From: Paenibacillus kribbensis
GTDB lineage: Bacteria > Bacillota > Bacilli > Paenibacillales > Paenibacillaceae
NCBI RefSeq assembly: GCF_002240415.1
Contig: NZ_CP020028.1
Coordinates: 4,303,501-4,367,500, forward strand
Reading direction: 5' to 3'
DNA length: 64,000 nucleotides
Under the pieces are notes generated by a model that worked only from the letters and a program-made list of their open reading frames with translations, ran no database searches and was not told where the DNA came from. How positions within the stretch are numbered: position 1 is the stretch's first letter; every line of letters begins with the position of its first letter. Below, in pieces: positions 1 through 8,119 of the stretch. The translations under genes and the position numbers were made by a program.

Positions 1-90
1 TTCAACCTGACGATTGACGGACGTACCTTGTCTGAGGAAGAAGCCAAGCGCTTTATCGCGTTTGTCCGTATGGAACGAATGATGAAATAA
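1..90 (+). CDS. C-terminal 29 residues of an unidentified protein (5' truncated by window)
   Basis: An open frame runs from the first base to a TAA at 88-90 and ends in a basic Met/Arg-rich tail (RMERMMK). Codon use is natural and a hairpin follows within 10 bases, so this is probably the true 3' end of a gene that starts outside the window. Too little remains to name a family. Confidence 0.55.
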   Translation, partial: FNLTIDGRTLSEEEAKRFIAFVRMERMMK

Positions 91-98
91 AGAAGACA

Positions 99-132
99 GC
101 CGGAAGGAATTACACGTGCTTGTCCTTCCGGC
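99..132. terminator. Bidirectional intrinsic terminator
   Basis: A perfect 10-bp stem (99-108 with 123-132, GCCGGAAGGA/TCCTTCCGGC) encloses a 14-base loop. It follows the stop codon at 90 by 8 bases and is trailed by T-rich sequence on both strands, so it can end the left-hand plus-strand gene and the small minus-strand ORF whose stop lies in the loop. Confidence 0.6.
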
Positions 133-292
133 ACTTGGTTTTGTCTAGGTCGCTCTCTATCCATTCTGGCATCGTAATGCCGCATTGGAGCAAGATGTCA
201 CGGATGTCTAGGCGGATGACAGATTTGCCTGCTCTCCGTGCGTTGTTCCGAAGAAGAGGGCTGTCCACCCTTGATTCTGTCTCCTTGTTCAT
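110..292 (-). CDS. Small hypothetical protein, 60 aa
   Basis: This ORF starts with ATG at 292, preceded on the minus strand by GTGAGG with about 10 bases of spacing, and stops inside the 99-132 hairpin. The product is charged and has no signal peptide or membrane segment. I do not recognise it. The plausible ribosome binding site and the terminator favour a real gene, but its length leaves chance open. Confidence 0.35.
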   Translation of the reverse strand: MNKETESRVDSPLLRNNARRAGKSVIRLDIRDILLQCGITMPEWIESDLDKTKCRKDKHV

Positions 293-498
293 TCAGCACT
301 AACCTCACTTTTTTATTCTTAGTCACTGGAAAAAGATTCCCTACAACCCATGTATGTATTGTTATGAACAAACCTATTATATATGAATACATACCTGCAA
401 TGTTGTCGTCTTATGGCGAGAATTTTAAAGGATTTTCGTGTTTTTTTCTCCATTATACGTAATGTATTGCCAATTCAGTACGATTTATTAATAAAAAA

Positions 499-534
499 AG
501 AACCTGTCAGGTCCTATTTTTCCTGATAGGTTCT
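499..534. terminator. Intrinsic terminator downstream of the EPS operon
   Basis: Arms 499-511 and 522-534 (AGAACCTGTCAGG/CCTGATAGGTTCT) pair with one G-U. A T-run follows on the plus strand and an A-run at 492-498 gives the T-run on the minus strand. It lies 69 bases past the last gene of the exopolysaccharide operon and is its likely end. The rest of 293-602 shows nothing else I can name. Confidence 0.8.
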
Positions 535-602
535 CTTTTGTTTTTTTGGCGATATCAGACGGGTATTCTTCAGCCAAGGTCCTATACTGCTCGCAGTAAT
601 CA

Positions 603-2897
603 TTAAGCAACCTCGGCTGCTTGAGATATCTGGGTGCCTCCGGTCGCTCGGATCTTGTAGGCGTAGTGGCTTCCGGCTTTCACTGTACGATCCGTGTAGG
701 TGCTTCCCGCTACTTGCGAGGCAATTACCTGATAAACCCCGTCTGTCCCATCTGCACGCAGTACATCATAGGAGGATACGCCTTCTGCCTGAAGCCAATC
801 AATCTTTACCGCCCCATCCTGAACAGAGGCGGCTTTTACCCCTGTCGGGGCTGAGGCTGTGGACTGATCCGTACTCTTCAGTTCCAAAATATATTGTACC
901 GATTCACCAGGACCCAGCTTTTCTTCAAAATCAAGGGCAGGTGAAGCCTTGAGTCCCGATATGGAACGCTGTGCCTGACTGTAGGTAGCGCCGGCTCCAA
1001 AACGCTCACCAGCGTACACACCGGCTTTCGGCATCGTTACCCGTACGCGAATGGTCTGTGCTGAATCCTCGAAATTCACCAGGTTCACCAGCAATTTGTC
1101 CGAGGTAGCGCCACTGCCTGCCAGCGGTTTAAGCTTGGACGTGTCCACTGCACGAACGTAGACCATCTTATCCTTGGTATCCTCTCGATTCAGCACCGTA
1201 TAGGTCAGCGGTTTGCCGTGGGTGGCATATGCCAGACTCAAACGTCTCATGATCTTTACACGACTGTCCTGCCCTTCCCCGAACGGATAAATTTCTGTGC
1301 TTGCCGGGTTGTGGCTTTGCAGATCAAAGCCGGTTTTAAACAGCGTATAATCCTTATAAAACGCAGCATGCTGGATAAACATATCAGCAAACCCGATTTG
1401 CGAACGCATAATACGGTCAAAAGCGGCTGCTTGTGGCTGACTGGCCCCGTACTCAGGGTTGTCCCGATGCGTATCGTTCGTACCGAACTCCGTGTTCAGC
1501 ATCTTCTTGGCCAGCCCGTTGCTCGAACCGCCAAAGGTTTTCAGATTTTGAACGAAACTGCCTCCGCTCTCTTCGTTATAGGATTCACCATAGGCGTGTC
1601 CATTGGTCAGGTCGGTGACGTCCTCCAACTGCTTACGCTGCGCCGGATCTCTTTCCCATCCATCCGGGTCACCACATTTGAGCGTGCCTCCAACTTGATT
1701 TTTGCAAGCCTTGGTGGAGTACGTAGGCCAATAGGCCCAGCCCGGCGCTACGGTTTTGAGATGCGGTGCCAATTGCTTGCCTTCCGTGTTAAACCACTTG
1801 GCCACAGCCAGATTGACTGCCTTCGAGCGATTAAACAACCCGGGTTCGTTATCTACTTCATAATATTGAAGGTATGAACCATATTTTTTTACATAATCGC
1901 GCAATTTTTGCTTGGCCGTCTCTGGCAGAGAACCATCCCTTTGCAGCTTGATATCGCCCGTATATAAGTACAGAGCAGACGATTGCATATTATACTGCTT
2001 CAACGTTTGATAGTAATCATCCGCGTCTGTACAAGCCTTGCCCACATTGCTGGCACAGGTGACCCTCATGACATTGCCGCTATAAGCAATTCCCAGCCAT
2101 TTGAGAACGTATGGTAAATGCTTGACCGCACCCTGATCATAATAGAATTCTTTGTTGTTCACATTCGTTCCAGTCAATATATATTTACCGTGTATCGGTT
2201 CAGTTGCAGGTGAAGCTAACGTCTCCAAGCTCAAGTCATCCCAAGTCCACCACACATTTTTATCTTCTGCAGAGGAGCAGTATAGGCAGCGCGCTGTCTT
2301 TAGCTTGAGTACGTTAACACCGCTTTGCAATTGCTCTTTAGGGATATACAGCTCATAGTTGCTTTTGTAGTTATATGCACTGCCCGTACCGGAAACCCCG
2401 GCGATCTGAATAATACCGGACAGCTGATGATTTGAAAATACAGCCATTTGCGGAACAGCTTTGCCCGCATCCAATATCCGTACACGGAATATCATCCCAT
2501 TGGGAGGAACCTGATCCAGCGTATACTGGAGCGACAATTCGGGATTCATGGACGCATTCAAGCCGGGAGGAATATCTCCACTGCCCAGCAATACCGGGGC
2601 CGATGTATTCTCTGCTACGGACATCACTGCCGCTGCTCCTTTGGCAGACGTCTCGGTAGAAGCAGCAGAGGCGGAAATATTGACACTTTTTCTATCGACC
2701 AGCCCTTTAAATTCCGCCGAAGAGTCATCCCTCTGACCCAGCTTCCATACCGGACTGGCTGCCGCTACTTTATCCGTCTGCAGTTCTACGCTCCTTGAAG
2801 GCGTGTAAATCAACCAAGCAATCAGCGCTATTATTGCGATCCCAAAAAGCCCTGATAATACTGCCGTATACCTGTGGGTCAACCATTTTTTCATCAT
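603..2897 (-). CDS. Membrane-anchored clan GH-A-like glycosidase with CBM-like and FN3 domains
   Basis: A protein of about 764 aa with one N-terminal membrane segment (residues ~12-32) and no obvious cleavage site, so it is probably anchored outside the membrane. Residues ~100-230 look like a beta-sandwich carbohydrate-binding domain. Residues ~235-580 resemble a (beta/alpha)8 glycosidase, with the acid/base pattern VDNEP (Glu ~351) and a nucleophile pattern LNTEFG (Glu ~470), as in GH39/GH5-like clan GH-A enzymes. Residues ~675-764 form a fibronectin type III module. The ATG at 2897 suits the GAGGAG site better than the in-frame GTG at 2906. It is the last gene of the EPS operon, 48 bases after the GH26 gene. 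A role in trimming or releasing the polymer is inference; the substrate is unknown. Confidence 0.75.
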   Translation of the reverse strand: MMKKWLTHRYTAVLSGLFGIAIIALIAWLIYTPSRSVELQTDKVAAASPVWKLGQRDDSSAEFKGLVDRKSVNISASAASTETSAKGAAAVMSVAENTSAPVLLGSGDIPPGLNASMNPELSLQYTLDQVPPNGMIFRVRILDAGKAVPQMAVFSNHQLSGIIQIAGVSGTGSAYNYKSNYELYIPKEQLQSGVNVLKLKTARCLYCSSAEDKNVWWTWDDLSLETLASPATEPIHGKYILTGTNVNNKEFYYDQGAVKHLPYVLKWLGIAYSGNVMRVTCASNVGKACTDADDYYQTLKQYNMQSSALYLYTGDIKLQRDGSLPETAKQKLRDYVKKYGSYLQYYEVDNEPGLFNRSKAVNLAVAKWFNTEGKQLAPHLKTVAPGWAYWPTYSTKACKNQVGGTLKCGDPDGWERDPAQRKQLEDVTDLTNGHAYGESYNEESGGSFVQNLKTFGGSSNGLAKKMLNTEFGTNDTHRDNPEYGASQPQAAAFDRIMRSQIGFADMFIQHAAFYKDYTLFKTGFDLQSHNPASTEIYPFGEGQDSRVKIMRRLSLAYATHGKPLTYTVLNREDTKDKMVYVRAVDTSKLKPLAGSGATSDKLLVNLVNFEDSAQTIRVRVTMPKAGVYAGERFGAGATYSQAQRSISGLKASPALDFEEKLGPGESVQYILELKSTDQSTASAPTGVKAASVQDGAVKIDWLQAEGVSSYDVLRADGTDGVYQVIASQVAGSTYTDRTVKAGSHYAYKIRATGGTQISQAAEVA

Positions 2898-2945
2898 ATA
2901 ATCCACTCTCTCTCCTCAAAATTTTTGACCGGGAAAGAGAATCTA

Positions 2946-4547
2946 TTAAGGAAGAAACAAAGCGTTACCGGGAACAACCGCTTTCGCTTCATGCTGACTT
3001 TCCCACATCAGACGTGCCATCGCGTCGCCTTTTTCATCATAGTATTCAACTTTTAAATCTACCATTTTCCCCGCCTGCAAGGTGATACTGCCCTTACGCT
3101 CTGTCCAGCTTTGTTTGAACCAGCTATCAATAATCAGCTTGTCGTCTACCCATACGCGGATACCATCATCGGATATCGTTGTAAATGTATAGGTCTCACT
3201 ATATTGAGGCCTTATTTTACCGGTCCAGCGAACCGAGAACTGATCAGCATTCACCTTGGCATCAGCTGCAGCAGCACGCCAGTTGTAGTCCAGCTTGCTA
3301 TCTGTACGGACCAAAGCAGCACTACCATCCAGATTCATGTTGTTAAAATACTCGCCCCGCAGCCCGTTCGCATAAACCTCATCCGAAACAGAAGGAGGCG
3401 CCGGAGCCGGGGGAACGATCACTACTGGCGGAGCCGGGAAAGGATCGCTTTGCCCCCCATCCGGTATGGTCGGTACATCTGTCCCGGGTTGTTGAATGGC
3501 TGCCAATCCATTTTCCACATCATCTCGCGTCAAGCTCCTCGAATCATTCATATAATCCTGAATTTGATCCGTTGTGTTATTCTCCGAGAGCATCTTGCCC
3601 CAAGTCATGGAATACACCCATTTGGGCTGAGCCTGTAATACCTCGGAGCTTGGCATCTCACCGTGTTCCCCGATGGCAATCGGCTTATTCCCTGCCAATC
3701 CGAGCAGTTCTTCATAATGACTTTGTTTAAAATCATTGTTGTAAATGTCTACAGCCAAGATGTCCACCTTGTCATCTCCCGGATATTTAGGGGTATACGG
3801 AAAGGTGTACGAATTAGGAGCATTCGGGCTCCATACCCACAACAAATTGTTCAATTGATGTGTGTTTACAAAACGGTCATACATGATATTCCATAGCTGA
3901 TTGAAATTGTTTTTGTTTCCCCACCAGAACCAGTCACCGTTCATTTCGTGATAAGGTCTCCATAAAACCGGAACACCCGCATCACGAAGCTGCTTTAACG
4001 ATACAGCGACCTTATCCAGATCGGCAATGAGGAGGTTGTATTGCGTAGTGCCTGGCGTCACGTATTTATTGAACTCCGTCTGACTTACTTTCGCCTGCAC
4101 ATTGGCCCAAGTCAGTGGTCTACCTGGCAGTGCTTCATGAAAAGTCATCGTCACAATGCCACCGGATCTGTTCCAGCGGATAGCACTATCGACGACATTT
4201 TTACGTTGCTCTGCTTCCGTATCGGCAGATTGGCCGGAGATGGCTCCCATCTCATAGCCGTGCACACCCACATACGACTGACTGATTTTTTGGATCTTGT
4301 TACTTAGTTCATCTGGACTTTCCAAATAATCATGCTGACCGGTGATTATTTTTTTCCCCGAGATGCTGAGTAAATAGCTGTATAGTTCACGGGCCTGAGT
4401 AGAAGCGTCCGAATCAACAGGCTGTAATGCAGCGGCATTCGCCACGGACAGAGATTCACCAAAACCGACGGGCAACAAAGAAAAAAGTATAACTACGGGG
4501 AGTGCATGGCGTATCAGTCGATACAGAGGAATAAAATCGAATCTCAC
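2946..4547 (-). CDS. Secreted GH26 beta-mannanase-like enzyme with C-terminal PA14 domain
   Basis: I place the start at GTG 4547: AAAGGAAG lies 7 bases upstream, and the resulting N-terminus is a classic signal peptide (RLIRHALPVVILFSLLPVG... ending ANAA). The ORF extends to 4580, but those extra codons fall inside the riboswitch aptamer. The mature part carries GH26 signatures: WRPYHEMNGDWFWW with the acid/base Glu (~201) and IAIGEHGE with the nucleophile region (~294-297). A Pro-rich linker (~360-390) leads to a PA14 carbohydrate-binding domain with YFNNMNLDG and YTFTTISDDGIRVWVDD. GH26 members usually hydrolyse beta-1,4-mannan. Next to manC in an EPS operon it may process a mannose-containing exopolysaccharide (inference). 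Confidence 0.88.
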   Translation of the reverse strand: MRFDFIPLYRLIRHALPVVILFSLLPVGFGESLSVANAAALQPVDSDASTQARELYSYLLSISGKKIITGQHDYLESPDELSNKIQKISQSYVGVHGYEMGAISGQSADTEAEQRKNVVDSAIRWNRSGGIVTMTFHEALPGRPLTWANVQAKVSQTEFNKYVTPGTTQYNLLIADLDKVAVSLKQLRDAGVPVLWRPYHEMNGDWFWWGNKNNFNQLWNIMYDRFVNTHQLNNLLWVWSPNAPNSYTFPYTPKYPGDDKVDILAVDIYNNDFKQSHYEELLGLAGNKPIAIGEHGEMPSSEVLQAQPKWVYSMTWGKMLSENNTTDQIQDYMNDSRSLTRDDVENGLAAIQQPGTDVPTIPDGGQSDPFPAPPVVIVPPAPAPPSVSDEVYANGLRGEYFNNMNLDGSAALVRTDSKLDYNWRAAAADAKVNADQFSVRWTGKIRPQYSETYTFTTISDDGIRVWVDDKLIIDSWFKQSWTERKGSITLQAGKMVDLKVEYYDEKGDAMARLMWESQHEAKAVVPGNALFLP

Positions 4548-4559
4548 TTTTGCTCTTCC

Positions 4560-4641
4560 TTTCGGTAGCCAGGCTGCCATCCCTACGGAAGGCCCTTTAG
4601 CTTTGCGTACCTACCTTTCGACAGGGCTGCGTTTATCGTTG
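4560..4641 (-). promoter_or_regulatory. Cyclic di-GMP-I (GEMM) riboswitch
   Basis: Read on the minus strand, this stretch has the GEMM-I landmarks in order: GATAAACGCA; a 6-bp stem closed by a GAAA tetraloop (CCTGTC-GAAA-GGTAGG); the conserved block ACGCAAAGCTA; GGGCC opening the second hairpin; and the 3' block GGCAGCCTGGCTACCGA. The aptamer ends where the ribosome binding site AAAGGAAG of the GH26 gene begins, and no terminator lies between, so translational control is the simpler reading. A short hairpin (GAAGGA...TCCTTC) precedes it, and its CTCCTTCC strand could compete for the ribosome site. The class is known to sense c-di-GMP; ON or OFF polarity cannot be told here. Confidence 0.87.
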
Positions 4642-4796
4642 GAAGGAGTTTGGATTCCTTCTTACCCTAAGTATCGACTTTTTTTTACCAAAATTTAATA
4701 GGTCAAGTGCAAGAATTTACAGATTTTCGTGCATTTTCGACAGTTCGGGCTATAAATATTCATCAATTCGTCTTTTTTTCATTTTTACGAAGAAAT

Positions 4797-6173
4797 TTAT
4801 GAAATAAATTGGTGACGAGAAATTTCATTCCAATTCATGCAAAAACGTACAATATCCTCCTCGACCAGCTCAGACCCCGTTTGCACCTCAATCAAATCCA
4901 CATCGGTCACGGCCAAAATGCTATGCTTCGTTCCTTCAGGAATACGCACGACATCACCAGCCTTCACTTTGTGCAGCTTTTCATTCAAAATAATTTCCGC
5001 TTCACCACTGATAATGGTCCAGATTTCACTGCGTTTGAAATGCAACTGGTAGCTGATATTTTTACCTTTGCGCACGCGGATTCGTTTGGTCAGCACCTCG
5101 TTGCCTTCATCGTACTTTACATAATCCACAACTCGATACTGCCCCCAACGACGCTCCTCGTACATCGGACGCTGATCATGAGCCTTAAGCACTTCCTTAA
5201 TGCGTGGACTTTCCGCCTTATTGGTCACAAGAATACCGTCCGGGCTGGCGGCAACAATGAGATCATTTGTCCCGATAATCGCCACAGGAATGTCGAGCTC
5301 GTTAATGAGACTTGTGTTGACGCAATCCTCCGTTACTACCCCTCTGCCCACTTGCTGATGGGACATTTCCTCTGTGAGCGTATTCCAGGTGCCCAAGTCC
5401 TTCCAGAATCCATCATACGGAAGAACCACAATGTCCTTCTCCTTCTCGACTACTTCATAGTCAAAACTGATTTTTTCCAGAGATGCGTATTGCTTTTGCA
5501 TTTCTTCATAGTTCAGCGGCAAACCCTTGGCTGCCAAGATATCAAGCAAATAGCTTAATTTGAATGCAAAAACCCCGCAGTTCCATAGAGCATTGCGTTC
5601 AATTAGACGCTCCGCCTGCTCACGGTCGGGTTTCTCTTGAAAGTGGCTCACTTCACGGTAGCCTGTGCTCCCTTGGGTGGCATCATTTTTTGGAATAATA
5701 TAACCATATTTCTCAGATGGATAGGAAGGAACGACTCCAATTAATGCAAGCTTGCCTTCACTCTCCTGAAGTGTGTGCTCCAACTGGGCAACTGTAGCAA
5801 AGAAAGCATCCTCTACATAAGGATCTACAGGCAATATAGCAACAACTTCATTAGGCGAAACACCAGCAATGGAATATAGATAAGTTGCTGTCAGCGCAAT
5901 GGCAGGGAAGGTATCTCTACGTTCCGGCTCAACAATGATACGTATATCCTGTCCGACCTGGCTCTGGATCATTTCGACCTGTGCTCTCCCTGTCGCAATG
6001 AACGAGGACTCAGATAATTGGTTGTCCCCCAACTGTCTCCATACCCGCTGCACCATAGATTCCGAAATCCCCTCCGGGCTCTCCAGTACCTTTAAAAATT
6101 GTTTGGAACGGGAATCATTAGACAAAGGCCATAATCTTTTACCGGAACCACCAGACAAAAGTACGAGCTTCAT
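4797..6173 (-). CDS. manC: Bifunctional mannose-1-phosphate guanylyltransferase / mannose-6-phosphate isomerase
   Basis: 458 aa, the usual length of type II PMI/GMP enzymes. The N-terminal nucleotidyltransferase has the pyrophosphorylase loop LLSGGSGKRLWPLS (~5-18), and EKPDREQAERLI fits the mannose-1-phosphate pocket. The C-terminal cupin (~345-455) has the metal-binding SYQLHFKRSEIWTIISGEAE and the RIPEGTKHSI segment. It supplies GDP-mannose, the donor for mannosyl transferases in the same operon. GGAG lies just before ATG 6173. It is separated from ugd by the 612-base structured region and is followed by 155 bases before the riboswitch. Confidence 0.93.
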   Translation of the reverse strand: MKLVLLSGGSGKRLWPLSNDSRSKQFLKVLESPEGISESMVQRVWRQLGDNQLSESSFIATGRAQVEMIQSQVGQDIRIIVEPERRDTFPAIALTATYLYSIAGVSPNEVVAILPVDPYVEDAFFATVAQLEHTLQESEGKLALIGVVPSYPSEKYGYIIPKNDATQGSTGYREVSHFQEKPDREQAERLIERNALWNCGVFAFKLSYLLDILAAKGLPLNYEEMQKQYASLEKISFDYEVVEKEKDIVVLPYDGFWKDLGTWNTLTEEMSHQQVGRGVVTEDCVNTSLINELDIPVAIIGTNDLIVAASPDGILVTNKAESPRIKEVLKAHDQRPMYEERRWGQYRVVDYVKYDEGNEVLTKRIRVRKGKNISYQLHFKRSEIWTIISGEAEIILNEKLHKVKAGDVVRIPEGTKHSILAVTDVDLIEVQTGSELVEEDIVRFCMNWNEISRHQFIS

Positions 6174-6243
6174 AACTCTCCACTTCCTCTCTATAATGTG
6201 TGGGTGATCGGATGGGCAAGGTTGAGTAGCCCGCTACGGGCTG

Positions 6244-6748
6244 CATTTGATCTTACGATCGCTGTTGGACCGGGATTCATTCGATTGTATAAAACCGTAT
6301 AAAGGTTTGAATCCCGTTCCAAGCTTATGCTTCCGATGCGAACTTTCCTTTGGAAAGCTTTCAGGCGAACGCTTCGCTTCTCCAGATTCAAATCCATCCC
6401 TGCGCTACTCAAAAATGCATCATGCCGATCATACCGTTTATTGCAAAAAGGCACGACCGGACATTATTAAGTCCGGTCAGCCTGTAAAGACGTTCGGGCG
6501 CGGCGCAGCCGCATGGCGGCCTTGATCGGAAGGAGCGGCTTCAAGCGTGCCGCTTCTTCCGATACGCCCTTTCTACCTCCCCCATAAGGTGGGAGGTTAA
6601 AAATCGTGACTTTATGCGGTAAAAGCAGCGAAGCGGGCCATTTGAATCTGTAGAAGCGTCAGCGTTCGCCTTTGCAATGGGATTCTTACCTTGGAATGTT
6701 TTATACAATCCAGGAATCCCGCTGCAACAGCGATCGGAAGATCAAATG
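6244..6748. repeat. Large imperfect inverted repeat in the ugd-manC intergenic region
   Basis: The left arm (6244-6393) and right arm (6639-6748, reverse-complemented) align with long identities: a CATTTGATCTT block, CGATCGCTGTTG, CGGGATTC, ATTGTATAAAAC, GAATCCC, AGGCGAACGCT and CAGATTCAAA. The left arm has about 36 extra bases (6327-6362) that the right arm lacks. The arms flank about 245 bases holding three hairpins. No ORF of note lies in 6174-6785. The region sits inside a minus-strand operon, so it may fold in the transcript as one branched structure. Confidence 0.85.
6455..6597. other. Cluster of three strong hairpins between the inverted-repeat arms
   Basis: Three stems lie in a row. 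6455-6478 is a perfect 8-bp stem (GACCGGAC/GTCCGGTC). 6525-6563 is a 15-bp stem with one wobble (ATCGGAAGGAGCGGC with GCCGCTTCTTCCGAT). 6575-6597 is a 7-bp stem (ACCTCCC/GGGAGGT). None has a convincing U-tract for simple termination on the minus strand, which suggests RNA processing, stability or repeat-element structure instead. Confidence 0.7.
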
Positions 6749-6785
6749 GAACGCGCAGCGCCCCCAACACCGCCAAAGTCACTTT

Positions 6786-8114
6786 TTAAGCTTCCACCTT
6801 ATCCCGATTCCACCCGCTCATCCGCGGACGACCCACGGAGTAGTATTCCAGCCCGGAGCTTTGAATCTGATCCTCTGTGAATACATTACGGCCGTCAATC
6901 AGAACAGGCTTGCGCAAAACGGAAGACAGCTGTACGAGATCGACTTTTTTGAACTCTTCCCAATCTGTCAGCAAGCACACGGCATCGCTTCCTTCGGCGG
7001 CTTGTTGCGGGGAGGAGCACCATACAATATTCGGGTGATTCACACGCTCCTTGAATTTATCCATCGCAATCGGGTCATACAGCTTCACAATAGCGCCTGC
7101 CTGAATGAGCGTTTCTACAATTTCCAGCGCCGGTGCTTCACGAATGTCGTCTGTATTCGGTTTGAAGGCCAAGCCCCAAATACCGATCGGCACGCCATGC
7201 AGCTGCCCCAGCGATTCACGCAGCTTGGATACGATCATAAAGCGCTGGTCGGTGTTAACCTCGACTACCGATTTTAACAATTTAAATTCATAGTCTACAT
7301 TACCCGCAATTTGGATGAGCGCATTCGTATCTTTCGGGAAGCAGGAGCCCCCGTACCCGATGCCTGCTTGCAGGAAAGAGGAACCAATCCGTTTGTCCAT
7401 GCCCATACCGTCAGCCACGCAGGTTACGTCCGCGCCAACCTTTTCGCAAATATTGGCAATTTCATTAATGAATGAAATTTTGGTTGCCAGAAATGCGTTG
7501 GATGCATATTTGATCATTTCAGCACTGCGGATATCGGTCACATAGATTTTATCCGTGAACACCTGATGCAGGGTAACCATCGTTTCACGCAGCCCCGCAT
7601 TGTCCAAACCAATAATGACGCGATCCGGGTGAAGCGTATCGTTGATGGCAGAGCCCTCTCTGAGAAATTCCGGAGCAGATACGATGTCGAATGAATAATT
7701 CGTATGCTGGGACACTACGTCTTTGATCTTTTCGTTTGTTCCGACAGGTACAGTACTCTTGGTCATAATAATCTTGTACCCGTTCATCGCTTTCCCGACA
7801 TCGGCAGCCGCCTGCTCAATGTAAGACAGATTCGCCTCACCGTTAGCCAGAGAAGGTGTACCTACTGCCAAAATAACGATATCCGACCGACGTACCGCAT
7901 CGGCCAAATTCGAGGTAAACTCCAAACGGCCAGCTTCCTTATTCAGCGAGATCAATTCCTCAATACCAGGTTCATAAATCGGAGATTCTGCGCGGTTCAG
8001 CATGTCGATTTTATATTGCTCCAGATCGACACAAATCACCTCATTACCTTTGTGTGCAAAACATACGCCCGAGACGAGCCCAACATATCCAGTACCGATT
8101 ACAGCCAGCTTCAT
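6786..8114 (-). CDS. ugd: UDP-glucose 6-dehydrogenase
   Basis: 442 aa from ATG 8114. The upstream in-frame ATG at 8123 abuts the AGGAGG and is too close, whereas 8114 has 9-base spacing and gives the standard N-terminus MKLAVIGTGYVGLVSG, a Rossmann NAD site. The catalytic Cys lies in GIGYGGSCFPKDTNAL, preceded by the Asn-containing YASNAFLATKISF helix. The C-terminal UDP-binding domain has GLAFKPNTDDIREAPAL. It oxidises UDP-glucose to UDP-glucuronate, giving the operon an acidic sugar donor. It begins 5 bases after the upstream glycosyltransferase ends, so the two are probably translationally coupled. Confidence 0.95.
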   Translation of the reverse strand: MKLAVIGTGYVGLVSGVCFAHKGNEVICVDLEQYKIDMLNRAESPIYEPGIEELISLNKEAGRLEFTSNLADAVRRSDIVILAVGTPSLANGEANLSYIEQAAADVGKAMNGYKIIMTKSTVPVGTNEKIKDVVSQHTNYSFDIVSAPEFLREGSAINDTLHPDRVIIGLDNAGLRETMVTLHQVFTDKIYVTDIRSAEMIKYASNAFLATKISFINEIANICEKVGADVTCVADGMGMDKRIGSSFLQAGIGYGGSCFPKDTNALIQIAGNVDYEFKLLKSVVEVNTDQRFMIVSKLRESLGQLHGVPIGIWGLAFKPNTDDIREAPALEIVETLIQAGAIVKLYDPIAMDKFKERVNHPNIVWCSSPQQAAEGSDAVCLLTDWEEFKKVDLVQLSSVLRKPVLIDGRNVFTEDQIQSSGLEYYSVGRPRMSGWNRDKVEA

Positions 8115-8119
8115 TCCGT

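Noticed and set aside
1218..1877. Long plus-strand ORF of 219 aa opposite the anchored glycosidase gene
   Set aside because: It is a shadow of a well-supported minus-strand gene, lacks a ribosome site and shows no protein-family features.
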